Of a stretch of 64,000 nt of DNA, positions 1-12,065 are shown one piece after another. The position numbers and the translations under genes were made by a program. The DNA is from Cryptomeria japonica (lineage: Eukaryota; Streptophyta; Pinopsida; Cupressales; Cupressaceae), in the NCBI RefSeq assembly GCF_030272615.1, contig NC_081414.1, positions 304,555,164 through 304,619,163 on the forward strand. Direction: 5' to 3'. The notes under the pieces were generated by a model. That model was not told the origin of the DNA. It saw only the letters and a list, made by a program, of their open reading frames with translations, and ran no database searches. The number at the start of each line of letters is the position of its first letter. The stretch's first letter is position 1.

Positions 1-1240
1 CTAGGTGCATCACCTCTTTTCCCTTTCAACATTCCCTCTCCCCTTTTCCCCTCAGATCATTATACTAGATTTTATGAGTGTTGGGTTGGTCTAACTATAA
101 TGCTCGCCAAAATACCCTAGAGAAATAAGGCAAGCTAAAATATTAATAAACATAAAAAAAAAAAAATTTAAAAACACCATCTAATGCAACACATATAATC
201 ACCTACTCATATGCATTAAACTTACATTAACATAATATGCACATAACTACATGAACATTTAAACATATTCACATGTATTATTAATCGCGGGCGGAAATAA
301 ACACAATATCTCATCTATCTTCCCTAGGGTATCTCAACATAATTACTTACACTACTAACGTAAGCAATAACATCATGATCACTATCACAATTCAATACAT
401 TCTAATCATTATCATTTTTTCTTTCCATGCAACATATGTAAGGTTACTTATAATCCTTCTATCATGAATGCATACATCAATAATGCAACTCTAATAAATT
501 CCCATTTAGATTCATTTTAAGAACACCAAATCCAAATGTTCCTACTCTCCTTTATTCATTCCTTCTATCATCATTTAATCCATTCCAAAATTATCTTAAT
601 CACATTACTAATCCTATCTTCATTATCTTAACATCCACACATAATGCTAAGTGCAAAACAATTAATCCAAAACTATTATTTCCATTAATGAAACAACTCA
701 AGATACATTATGATACATCATATGGTCTCTTACAAACAAAATTAACCATAACCTAAAGCATCCTTTACAAATACATATCCATATTACAATTTTCATCAAG
801 GAGCATTGCTCTCAAGAACATATTACAAACACTAATTTCATGATATCCACAATGGCATATGTCATATGATCAATACATCCATCTGCTACATTATCCATCC
901 TTAAGATGAAGATACAAGAATCCACATCCACACATGAAGCATCCAATGAAGAACATCCCAATGGAAGAAGGCATCAAACCACCCGACCATGTGGAACTAA
1001 AGGAACCACCCCCTGTGCTAGGAGATGACAAAAGGTCCCGCACACACTCTAGACCTAGGTTGAAACCCAACCACCAAAGAGACTCAACAATACCAAACCG
1101 CAACAAGAAACAACTCATGCATAAGCCAATATAATACATGGCTAATCATAAAAGATAGAAACTCCTAGAGGCCTACCAACAATCAAGGTAGGAGTTCAAT
1201 AACCAAGGACCAAGGACACATGTAGGAGTGGAGTGTCATC

Positions 1241-1336
1241 ACATGCTATCCTCACAAAGAAGGGAACCACCCTGATAGATATGTCTCTACATGCTATCCT
1301 CACCAAGAAGGGCATCATCCTGATAGACATGTGGAG
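1241..1336. repeat. Two-copy 48-bp tandem repeat
   Basis: Both units begin acatgctatcctcac (1241 and 1289) and continue with an AAGAAGGG motif and a CCTGATAGA(T/C)ATGT motif, with several substitutions. The period is 48 bp. No coding function is apparent. Confidence 0.6.
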
Positions 1337-1840
1337 ACATCTCAACCTATGAGAGAACAAGGGATATTGACTTGCCATCGCAATGGCCTTCCCAAGCTTA
1401 TCCTAAAATATCCTCCCTAGGACTAAGTCTTGGGGCTCACAACCATTATTATCTTGATTAGGTGAATCCTAATTACCCAACCCATCTAATTAATTATTAA
1501 TGTTATGACTTATTTAAATCAAGGAAAAATTTCAACGTGCCTTGGTGATCTAGACTCTAAGTATCCTTACTAAGAACCTCTTAGCAACCTATCTCTCATG
1601 ACCCCTAGTCATCACATGAAAGCCCACTCCCCCTAACCATGTTCCAAGACCTTAGGGTAACATAACAATAAGGAGGCTCAATAGAAACATCAAGAAAGTA
1701 TCCACAACACATAAGCAATAAGCACAATATTCAAATGTCAAGATGCCAAAACATAATCAAGTGCCTCAACAATACTCAACATGGAAATAAATACAAGCAA
1801 GGCACAAATCCATCTTACTCATCCACAAACAATGCAAAAT

Positions 1841-1980
1841 CCTCAACATCAAGGCTCATCCATCTCGTTGGAGCTAAAAGAAACCAACCTCAACGACAAG
1901 GCTCATCAACTCGTTGGAGCAACAATTGCACATCCTCAATGGCAAGGCACTAATCATCTTGTCGGAGCCATAAACACATT
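1841..1980. repeat. Three-copy 46-47-bp degenerate tandem repeat
   Basis: Units start at 1841, 1888 and 1934. Each begins cctcaa, then aaggc, then a tcgttggagc-like core (tcgttggagc, tcgttggagc, tgtcggagcc). Spacings are 47 and 46 bp. Short open frames across it are a by-product of the repeat. Confidence 0.55.
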
Positions 1981-2282
1981 AAATAATCAAATTTGAACTA
2001 TAAGAAATGCTAGATAATCTCAGAAATATCAACAATACCTCTAGTACAAAGACAACATTGAAGAAAATGACTTAGAAGTACAAAATCATCAAATACGAGA
2101 CTCACAGAGCAACACTCATCATTGTATCGCGCAATAGTGGAATAGTCATCGGATGAAGCTTTGTTCCAGTTATGGAGAAAGTGCGATAGTATTCACCAAG
2201 TGATATATCGAGCATCGCAACATCACTGAAAATAGTTACACAAGGAACTACATGTCGAGAGTTCCGTAGTTCCACGAACCCC

Positions 2283-2367
2283 CGATACCCCCGACATTGG
2301 CTTATCGGGAGTTCCAGAGTTCTTAAAACTTCCGATACCTCGATACCCCAACATTGGCTTATCGGGA
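2283..2367. repeat. Direct repeat with CCCGA...TCGGG hairpin potential
   Basis: The motif cgataccc + cgacattggc + ttatcggga occurs at 2283-2310 and, with small changes, at 2341-2367. In the first copy CCCGA and TCGGG can pair around the CATTGGCTTA loop. This is a GC-richer patch in very AT-rich DNA and is probably internal to an old LTR. Confidence 0.5.
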
Positions 2368-2720
2368 AGGTCGCCAATAACATGAAAATGAGAATCCTAA
2401 GTTGAAAACATAAGGGAAAAACAATAATCTGAGACACCAAGGCAAATAAAAAAGCCACAAAACTAAGCAAAACACTGAGTTGAAATCAGAACATGAGATC
2501 GATCAAAATCTCAGATAGCGACTCCCAGCATAACCGAAGAAATAATCAACTTACAGAGAACGGTAATAAAGATCTCCTAATCTCATGGGTAATGGATATA
2601 GCTCAATCAATATAGTACAAAATCCATTCTCACAAAAGCTAAGCAATAGAAAACACTAAAGATATGCACAACACACAAAGAACAAGGTCGGAAGCCATAC
2701 ACACATAACACAGGCACACA

Positions 2721-2762
2721 TATATGTGTATATAAATAAATAAATAAATATATATATATATA
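2721..2762. repeat. AAAT/AT microsatellite
   Basis: A run of taaa units followed by (AT)n. The short ORFs that read I-Y repeats across it are artefacts. Confidence 0.8.
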
Positions 2763-3420
2763 TCCAAGTTTATTTTCCCCACATATAATATCATGCATGG
2801 AGCATACATTCTTTTCAAAACAAATCGCAAAGAAAGAGAGAAAAATCCATCAACTTGAAAAATCAAAGTAATGGCAAATGAAGCTGAAGAAGTGCAGTCC
2901 ACAATCTCAAATCCAAGCAAGCCAAGCAACCAAAATTTCCAACCAAGAAATAAAAAATGCAAAAGAATCTCTAGAAATGCTAACCCCAAAAAATGCACGG
3001 GTGGCCGAATAAATAAAAAATTACATTCAAACCATAGCCAAAAGCCAGCCAATAGAAATATTCCAAAATACTATATAATCTGCCTACCATGCCCAAATAT
3101 GACATCTCATGTTTCCAAGGCTATTTAGCTAATAATCATAAAGGGTAGGTACACTATATAATTTTTATTTACCCATATGTAGTAACAAAAGATATAATAT
3201 AATAATATAAAATCAAATGAATAAATAAACTAAAGCCTACCAATAAATAAAGCAAGGGGCAATTAATAAACAAAAATCCTCAAACATAATATAAAGCCAT
3301 AAGTATAAATAAAACCATAATAAAATAAAAGCCTTAAATAAATATTAAGTTGCAATTAAATATAAACCATGAATAACAAATAATCGGTTAAACAATAAAT
3401 AGAAATTAATTAATTAAACA

Positions 3421-3456
3421 ATAAATAAAACAAACAAACAAATAAATAAATAAATA
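3421..3456. repeat. AAAC/AAAT simple repeat
   Basis: A tract of caaa and taaa units within a longer A-rich stretch (about 3180-3540) that contains no gene. Confidence 0.7.
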
Positions 3457-4356
3457 CAAGCTATAATAATAGATTAAATTAACATTAATAAACTATATTA
3501 ATCAAATATTACTTAAGTAAATAACTAAATACTCACAATGCCACAAAATGACCACAACTCAACATGCTAGCACGACAACTTGCACCAAGACAATCGACTA
3601 ACAAGGATGACAACTTAAGCCTAGAGTGTGTAGAGGGAACTCATGCCATCTCCCTCAACTTGCCATTGGGATAAAGACACGCTCAGACCTATGAAGCCAG
3701 GTGGAGTCGATGCCTAGTAACTGCAATCTTGCAACCACCAATCCATGATACAACATGTACAACAATATCTCATAAGAAAATAGGCAAATGATAGAGAATC
3801 ACAATGCCATATCCTACTCGCAATGAGTGATATGACATCGTCCCTAACACAAAGACACTAGAAAACAATTACAATCACTTAGCAACCACTCAATCATCAT
3901 GATCATAAAATAGGGTTATCTTAACCATAATATCATCAAAATATCATGAGCAATACAATCCATCTAGATAACAAGTGCATATAGAGATCATCAAATATGA
4001 ATCCATCATCATAATAATCAAGAATAGATATCATCATCCACATGAGACATCATATATCATATGTCCATGTAAAGTGTCTAACAACATCATAAACATCTAA
4101 AATATAGGTAGAGTCATAATCATAAGTCAAAACATCATATAAGAGTCTAGATAAGTATATCCAAGCATAAATCAAAGATAAGTTGAGGAGGGACACTACA
4201 CTAGCACTACACCCTGATTGATAAGGAAGACGACCTTCTCTGGAAACTCAACCTCACATGCGCAAGGTCCCACACTTGGAGGTTGTTTCCATGTTTCACA
4301 ATGTTGTTAAGCACCAATGTTCAACAAGGGTGCAAATGTTTGTGACAACAATTTAT

Positions 4357-5718
4357 ACCATGCCCGGTGGGACTGATTGGACTATTTCACATTCTTTGCT
4401 TCCTTCAATTTGAGCTTTTATCTTGACAATTTCATTCTCTAGCTCATTGAATTTAATCTTGTATTCTCTAGACTCTACCCTTGCAACATCTAGCACATTA
4501 AGAGCATACTAGAGCTCTCCTTCAAGATCTACATCACAATAATTTGGATTGAAGTCCCATACTTCTAGTTCCATTGCCTCTAGATCTAATATACGATATA
4601 TTATATCCTTAATTGCTACATTAGTTTCTATGTTTTCAAGTGTCGGATCTTCCTTAACTGTTACATTGAGATCCAAGAAGAAATTGGCCTCCTTTAAGTG
4701 ATAAAAAATGTTTCTAATTTTAGATCCTCCTATTACTAGTCTTCTAGATTTTTCTTTCCTGATTTCAAAACCCTTGTCATGAAAAATGAGTTTGTAATCT
4801 TTTCTGCACATCACTAACATTGAGAATATTATTCTTGAATCCTTTAACATAGAGGACATCCTCTATCCTATGTTTTCTATTAAAATGTATTGCTCCTATT
4901 CCACAAATTTGTGTTTACCCTTCATCTCCAAACATGGCAAACCCTTTATTTCACTTGTTAAGACTAATGAACTTTCTCCTATCACCTATCATGTGATTGG
5001 AACAACCACTTTCAATCACCCAAGCATTTGGTTGTTCTTTTGCATGGAAGGCAGTCCACACAATCATAGATTTTTCATTGTTTTTATCAATCTACAAGAT
5101 ACCATACTTCTTACATTTTTCAACACCATTCTTTGTTTAATCAACTTTCAAGGCCTTAAATAGTTTTTCATCATTTGAATCATCATGATTAGGGTCCTCA
5201 TCTTGTCAAGAATATCTTCTCTCTTTAGAATAAATACTTCTTCTATTTCTATCTTCTCCTCTCTTATTGTTATCTTCTTTGAAAGTACATTTAGAAAGAA
5301 AATGACCAATTCTCCCACAATTAAAACATTTGAAAGGTAACATACCTTTGTATTTGTTGGTGCCTTTCTTCAATCTTCTCACAAAGTTTTCTTAAACTTC
5401 GTCAAAGACATCAATTTGTTTAGCACCTTCATCTTCTTCCTTTATACTAACTTAGAATGCATCTTTACCAAACTCTCTCATCTCAAAAGCAATTAGAGCA
5501 CCATATAGTTGATCCTTTGGATATTTATCCAGATCCTTACTTTTCTCACTAGAAAACACCTTGTGGCTATAATATTTAGGAAGAGATCTAAGTACCTTTT
5601 TCACAACTTCATCCTCTGTTAATTCATCATCAATACCTTTGATGATAGTTACTACATCATCAACCAATTGATGAACACTTCCCAAGATTGAGAGGGGAGT
5701 TGAATTAGTCTTGAACAA
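4357..5718 (-). pseudogene. Copia gag-protease remnant
   Basis: On the minus strand, 5718-5452 encodes the C-terminal half of a Ty1/Copia Gag (UBN2 type) with the signature motifs TEDEVVKKVLRSLPKYY and ALIAFEMREFGK. Farther down, at about 5060-5020, is a degraded aspartic protease (WVIESGCSNHMIGDRRKF), where the catalytic Asp of the usual DSGC is Glu. The region 4859-4509 starts with the usual post-protease segment (FEIRKEKSRRLV...YHLKEANF). It then departs from Copia integrase and, after one in-frame stop, runs into a coiled-coil-like stretch (ELENEIVKIKAQIE) ending near 4357. Frameshifts and stops make it non-functional. There is no RT or RNase H. Confidence 0.75.
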
Positions 5719-6240
5719 AACTTAAAACTTTTATAGAACGATTCAAATTTTAAAAATCTTAATCGAATTAGTAGCAATGAGATAAAGAAATGAATGCACA
5801 TGCACAAGTGAACACCACATTTTACATCGAAAACTCTAGAAGGGAAAAACCATAGTGAGATTAACTCACACTATATGAATAAGTATTACAATATTTATTT
5901 TAGGACTCACTGCTCACTACTCTTAGAGAGGAATTTTAGCTAAGGTTAATTTCCATAGGGAAAGATATAAAGGACTTTCTAAGGAGACTCTCTATCTCCA
6001 AGAAAGATAGATGAAAAATGAGCTACAATAACAAGCCTTTGGCATCACCACATCTAGAAATCACCCTAAAATGTATTTTCTCTTGATCCACTACCTCAAG
6101 CAACCATTTGGCAATTAAGATTCAATACTTTCACCACACACTCTTATTGCTTCGTTTTCACATCTTCCACATTCCAATTTGATCCAAACTAGATGCAATT
6201 GATTTGGTATTCTATATATACCAACTGCATCATCACAAAA
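5669..6240 (-). mobile_element. Copia LTR remnant joined to gag
   Basis: The plus strand reads tgatgaacac, then gagaggggagttgaattagt, then a cgaaaactctagaagggaaaaacc block. These are the conserved U5-side motifs of plant Copia LTRs, and the two LTR families at 49.8 kb and 61.9 kb carry the same blocks. In minus-strand element orientation the LTR lies upstream of the gag remnant. However, it abuts the middle of gag with no primer-binding site or Gag N-terminus between. The distal LTR end was not located and 6240 is approximate. Confidence 0.55.
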
Positions 6241-8051
6241 CATTAATTAGGTTGGCCAAAATAGGGGAAAAAGGAGTGATCCCACTAGGTCAGACACAAA
6301 ACATAATTGAGGTGAAAATGGTCCAATCTAGGTGATAGAGGGGACCTAATGCAACATACGACATCTTCCAATGCAGTACCAAACATCAAGCATATTGTGG
6401 CACAACCTCCCCGATTAGCAACATGGTACATATAGATGAAATATGTAGCCCTTAACCAATCGACCTAAAAAAATATCTTTCAAATGGCATTACTCAATGC
6501 ACATTATCAAAAGGAAAGATGGGACCCAAGTATAACTCATCACATCTTCCAAAGCTAGTACAAGTCCCTATAAGCATAGTGCAAGCAAAAGAACAATTAA
6601 TGTAAGCCAAATAACTGTAAATCATGCTAAAAACAAGCACTAGACAATATACATCACCAAAGAGACAAACCATTATCATGTGGACCACATAGATACATCC
6701 ATCAAATATCCAACAACACTCCCATATACTTCTTTCACATTTTCATGCAAAAACACATTGGCAGAACAAAACTAATATAGAGTTCATCATACCTGGATGC
6801 CCAAACAGCACAATTATCAACAATCATACTTGTGGAACACTTCATCACTTGAAAGCTAAAGTGATGCAATACAAAAACATTGTAATCACATCCACCAACT
6901 TGTATAAGAAGAAACATCAATGTAGAGAATTTTCCAAAATTGTCTAGACAATCCACCATCCTACCAACATATTGCAATAACCAAATACATCTTCTACAAC
7001 ATCAAAGACTAGAAAAGATAAGATTGCAACATACACAAAACATAAACATTGAATCCCAAAACAAATGACCACATTTGCAAATGCAAAGGAATGTGGAGCA
7101 TTCTCACAAAAAAACTTCACACTATCCTTCAATGCCATACTTCATCAACTTGTAGCAACCAAATCAATCTTGTAGCAACAATTTCTTACCCATGAGGAAT
7201 AAGAGAGACATCACAATAGCTTCTAGAAATTATGAGACCATCAACATAATCAATAACATATCCACTTTATTATCATGCTTCTAATCCTTATCTTAATACT
7301 TTTAATCCTCAACTTAATACTTCTAATCCTCATCTAGATATGCTATCATAATATCTCTACCATCATCAATACCATCATTGTTCTTCAACATACCACACTA
7401 TCAATATCTTACATGATACCACAACACACTATATATATACATCAACACCAAGAGAGTGGACATCTAACCAAGAACATCTCTACACAACTACACAAAGGGC
7501 ATCAATATCATCACATATCTCATGGAACAATCAACAAAAAATATGGTCATCTCCTTATCTACACTTCACATCAATGACAACACCTAGTACTAATACAACA
7601 TACTAAGTGTAGACATCAACACCTAGAAGGTAGACATTCACAACAAGGAATACCTTTAACCTTTAACCATCTACACATTCATATGGACTCACAACACCTT
7701 TTCAACACCTGAGACATCAATCTACACCACCCAAAAACCATAATGTATTGAAGAAACATATAATTCCACCATCAACAATAATCTCCAACAATTACAACTC
7801 ATCAAAACCATATACTATAAGGCCTATCATTAATATATCATCAATAACAATACCTAGTCATCAATGACAACAATTCTAATAATTTCCATCATAACGATCT
7901 CCATAATAGCTTTGCACACAACTAAATGACGTGACATCATTGACAACACTATACTAAGGGTTACCATCAATGACAAAAATCTCCAACAAATTCCTCACAT
8001 CTCTTAATCTCAACCATCCATTTATCTACTTACCTCTTAATATCAAACATT

Positions 8052-8053
<2 letters not shown>
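6241..8053. other. AT-rich intergenic DNA without recognisable genes
   Basis: I see no coherent frame, splice pattern or element termini here. The sequence is rich in short ATCA/ACAAC-type strings (for example repeated atcaacacc-like words at 7400-7960) that look like decayed repeat. The short ORFs in this interval lack any recognisable motif. Confidence 0.5.

Positions 8054-8119
<66 letters not shown>
8054..8119. repeat. (CT)n microsatellite
   Basis: An uninterrupted CT dinucleotide run of about 66 bp. It ends six bases before the target-site duplication of the Gypsy element. Confidence 0.95.
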
Positions 8120-8122
<3 letters not shown>

Positions 8123-9665
8123 CCACAATTGTCACAACCTTCCTTTATAACTTTTTGATTTGATACAATTCTATTATATTTTTGGTTGAGCTATTGAAAA
8201 TAATTGAATGAATATTTATAAAAGAATAAATAATGGACCCACATACACACTTGGAGAATATAATTCAAAAGGCATTATTTATTTTTTATTTTTATTTTTC
8301 CATCCCTAATTATGGCACATGTTGTAGGAGGAATTAGAAGCTTCTAGAGGAATCTTCAATACCTTGCATGTAACTCCTCCACTAGGATATTAATCAATTT
8401 TGGATGGGTCCAATATTGGAAAAGAATCTCATTCTTAATTAATTTCTCTAGATAGTGGAATTAAGGGATTCTTCCTATATATTGTATGCAAGTTTTCAAA
8501 AGAGGGAGTTGATTATGTTTTGAAGAAAATTTCCAAAATTTCCTTGTTGTTAGTAGTAGGATCTTCCTTGGTAGTCACATTTCGTTGTAGGATTGTTAAG
8601 TTGTTCTTGAAGATTTCTCTCAAGTTACAAGGAAGGATCTAAGAAGTATAGCTAGAAGATTGGAGAGGATTCAACATCAAGCTTCGATAAGCCAGGTTCT
8701 CTTCTTTTGTCATCTCTCATTTACATATGAGAAATTTGTATTATCAAAGAAAATATAGCTTCTAGATCTTCCTTTATAAAAAAATAAAATTTTAGATTGT
8801 AAATCTTTCTTTATTTAGGGATAAATATTGATAAAAGTACTTCCCATATTATGCATGTAAAAGATAGCTTTATTATTTATTTAATTTTCTTTAGAAAAAA
8901 AATATATATTAGATCTTGCTTTTGCTTTTCCAAAAAAAAAAAGATTTTCTAGATCTGTGCAAAAATCATATTTCCCTTATTTAATTACTTTTTCTGAGAA
9001 TAAACTCTTCTCTGTGTGATTAAATGATAATCACTTGTGTATGAATCTTGTTCCTTATTATTCTTCTCTTAAATTCATTACTCTCGCTCCTGGAATGGGA
9101 ATTTGAATGTAAATCTTATTTCTTACATTAAATCTTACTTCCCTGTGAAAAATCTCACCTCTATGTGAATACAAGTTTGATTATCTGCACATGAAGTTAT
9201 TTAAATATTTTTCCTGTGAGTAAAAACCCATTTCTCTCTCTCTGAATGTAGATTTGATCATAAATCTTAATTCCTTAATTAATTCATTCTCCTCTAAGAG
9301 CAGTTTTGCTTCTCTGTGAAACAGAAAACATTTGGAAATAAAGTATAAACCTCACTATATTCATTATTCTCTGTGAAAATAAAGTTTAAATCTCTCTCTA
9401 TGAATATTAGTTCCTTAAAATCTCTCAAAGAAAGCTTTGTTATCTCAGCAGAAGGGCAAAATTGATGTGATCATTGTGAAATCAAATTTAAGCATCTACC
9501 TATCTCTGGGATAATTTAGTTATCTGTACATTGCTGAAACAAATTAATTTCTCTATGTTATTTCTTTGATTAAATTCTTATTCTCATTTTTACATTAACA
9601 TTTCTCTTATACATATATCTTTTTATATATTTCTCTCCTATGCTATTAAACAAACTGGACTGAAA

Positions 9666-9772
<107 letters not shown>

Positions 9773-9839
9773 CATTAAAATTTATTCAAAACAAAATATA
9801 TGCAAAATAGTATGAAGAAATCTGTAGATTAAACTTCGT

Positions 9840-10040
9840 CCTGTGCATGGAATAATGGACCAACGCAGGGGCGGGGTTGTTACCACTGCAGGGGAGTGGT
9901 ACCCTTCACTAACCTATGGTCACTGTTACAACAGTGGCCCGAGGGTAGTGGAGGGGACCACGACGGTCCCCTCATCACTGCGGGCCTGTACCCGTGGGTC
10001 CGCAGTGGTGATGAGACCCGTGGGCCCCACTCCCACTTAA
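9840..10040. promoter_or_regulatory. GC-rich block with stacked inverted repeats in 5' LTR
   Basis: A GC-rich island of about 200 bp in AT-rich LTR sequence. Three inverted repeats are visible: CACTGTT/AACAGTG with a 2-base loop (9921-9936), GGGGACC/GGTCCCC with a 5-base loop (9953-9971), and CATCACTGCGG (9973-9983) with CCGCAGTGGTGATG (10000-10013). The same block is in the 3' LTR at 18395-18595. It may be an LTR control region or a structured part of the element RNA, but the role is inferred. Confidence 0.5.
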
Positions 10041-11663
10041 CTATTAAATCACGACCTAAATTTAATTATTGGCAAATGAATTTGTTAATTTCTTTTTTAT
10101 TATTATTTACTTAGTTTAAATAAAATCAAACTTAGGTAAATTCATAATTAAACTATCTTTAGTAAATTTACAATTAATTTATCTTTAGTAAATTTTATAA
10201 TTGTAAATTAAATTATATCAAATATTATAATTAGATCTTTCAATCTATTTAAGATTCATTAGTTGGCATTTTGGATTCATCAAAAATAATTAATTCATGA
10301 TTGAACCAAATTGTCAAATGTCTAAACTAATTGCTATTTTTGGAACCTATGACTCTATAATTAATTATTCCCATAGTAGGAATAAACCATTGCTTAATCT
10401 TGCATGTAAGTTACACTATTCTTGCATCATGCAAATTACTTATACATTAATTGCATTTATTGACGTCTTCATCATCTCCATGCAAGTAACATGTTTTTTT
10501 ATCAATATGCAAGTTTCGTAATTGTCATTATTGTGTAAGTTAGATTTCAAGTTTGAAATATTAAATAGTTTAGTTGTAGGAAGATGGTATTTTTTATCAA
10601 GTGGTACATGAATGCCACCGAGGTAGTTATTTCAATTAATTAAACTTTACAATGTCTAATTATGTACGTTCTATTTATAATTGTTTTCAAGCATGATGTT
10701 TTTCATAGCTTCTTAGTTAGAAAACTAAATAAAGGAAGTCGAAAAACCAAAACCTAGCAGCGTTCGGTATATACAGTGCCTCTGGGTCGTGCTTAGGGTA
10801 ATGCCATCGTGTTGAACTACTGCACTTAACACCTAATAAAGCCGCATCAATGACGTTTGTGGCATCGCCCCTATAAATCATCGGGGAGTAATAAGGGACA
10901 CTTGGAAGTTAAAATCCAAGGGGCGAGTAATCCCCCTTGGATCGATAATCTAATAAGATAATCCTTAAATGATTTTTACATCCATTGAGTTAAACCATAG
11001 TAAACCCCCTTTAGGGTTGATTAAGTGAAATGCTTTTATGAAATTGATTTAATCTTGAAGAGTTGTTGATGATTGACAAATGGGTCAAGGGTGACGCTTA
11101 TGATAACTATTAGGATCTAGTTGTTTAGGCCACAAGCAATAGGCCACCTTGAGCCTTTGCTTAAGTGCTACCACCGTGGGTAGCAATCGCAGAGAAATTA
11201 TCTGGGACATTGACCCTAGAAAGGTTTGCATACCCACTAATCAGTTTACTTCAAACCATAGAGTAGAAAATAGAACTACATACTTTACGCCTTGATCCCG
11301 TGTTGAAACGGGTATGTAGGCAGTCTTGGGACGGAGTTGTCCCTAGTACTCAGGCATTCCTGGGTGGGGTCTAGGTTTGGTAAGAAGAAGGATTGAGTAG
11401 AATCCTAATTTGAAAGATAAGTATAATAAAAAAAAGAAAAAGTAATTCAACGCATACTCGGAAGGAATCCCGTATGGGTTCACTTGACTTCCCGACCCGA
11501 GGCTTTAAGCCAAATTTTGAGGCGGAATTCAAGCTTGTATTATGTTATTTTGATTTCTCCTAAGGACGGCGACCTCGGTGCACTCCTATTAGAAGAGTGT
11601 AGTACTTAGTGAGTGACTTAGGACTCGAAAGGCCTCGATGAGTCTAAGTCTCTGGATAGAGCA

Positions 11664-11825
11664 CCTCCTATCTGAATTGGATATATGCCTACCTCGTATG
11701 GGTAGATTCCTATCCCGTATTGGATAGATGAAACCTCCTACTCTGTATGGACAGATACCTAACCTGTATGGCTAGATGCTCATCCCAGATGGATGAATGC
11801 CTAAGCCTAATGGATGGATGCCTAG
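11664..11825. repeat. Tandem array of short hairpin units in 5' LTR
   Basis: About six units of roughly 22-27 bp follow the pattern gcctaNccc-gtat-ggNtagat. Each unit can fold on itself: CTATCC/GGATAG, CTACC-type/GGTAG, CATCC/GGATG. The arm sequence changes between units while pairing is mostly kept. A better-preserved copy is in the 3' LTR. Confidence 0.7.
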
Positions 11826-11918
11826 AGTATGTGATTGAATCAAAGACAAATGATTAAATTAAACAAAAAAAAAGAATGGTCAAATTTTGTTGGGTTAAGT
11901 AAGGTGGGTTATTACATG

Positions 11919-11930
11919 TGGTATCGGAGC
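11919..11930 (+). promoter_or_regulatory. Primer-binding site of Gypsy element
   Basis: TGGTATCGGAGC lies two bases after the 5' LTR. It differs by one base (A to G) from TGGTATCAGAGC, the usual complement of the plant initiator-Met tRNA 3' end, which the two Copia-type elements in this window keep. Confidence 0.9.
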
Positions 11931-12065
11931 AAAGGTTCAAATCTAGGCCTTGTGCTCACTTGAATTTACACAACTAAGGGAGTGTTTTGCAATGGTAGAG
12001 ATTAAATTATAAAATCTTAAATCTAGAACTAACTACATAATTTAATTTTCAGGTAAAACCCTAGA

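Larger units (their letters stand above)
6..4200 (-). mobile_element. Probable old long LTR (Gypsy-like), non-coding
   Basis: No coherent reading frame is present on either strand. Read on the minus strand, the segment opens at 4200 with TGTAGTGTCCCTCC, the TG start usual for an LTR. Five bases beyond it (ctagc, 4201-4205) resemble ctagg at 1-5 of the window, so 6-4200 could be a solo LTR with a 4/5 matching target duplication and a CA end at position 6. The size would match the 3.7-3.8 kb LTRs of the Gypsy element at 8130. The left boundary lies at the window edge and there is no second copy to compare, so this is an inference. Short tandem repeats inside it are listed separately. Confidence 0.3.

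Noticed and set aside
1234-1980. CRISPR-like or satellite array
   Set aside because: Two to three degenerate direct units without regular unique spacers, in a eukaryotic genome.
9843-10114. Two ORFs in the GC-rich LTR block
   Set aside because: The frame is not kept in the equivalent part of the other LTR. The openness comes from GC-rich inverted repeats.
10297-10521. Small ORF repeated at 18846-19091
   Set aside because: It is present twice only because it lies in both LTRs. The ends differ, there is no start context or domain, and it is probably chance.
11919-11935. tRNA gene suggested by initiator-Met-like sequence
   Set aside because: Only the 12-base primer complement is present, at the LTR edge. 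The same holds at 56346 and 61895.
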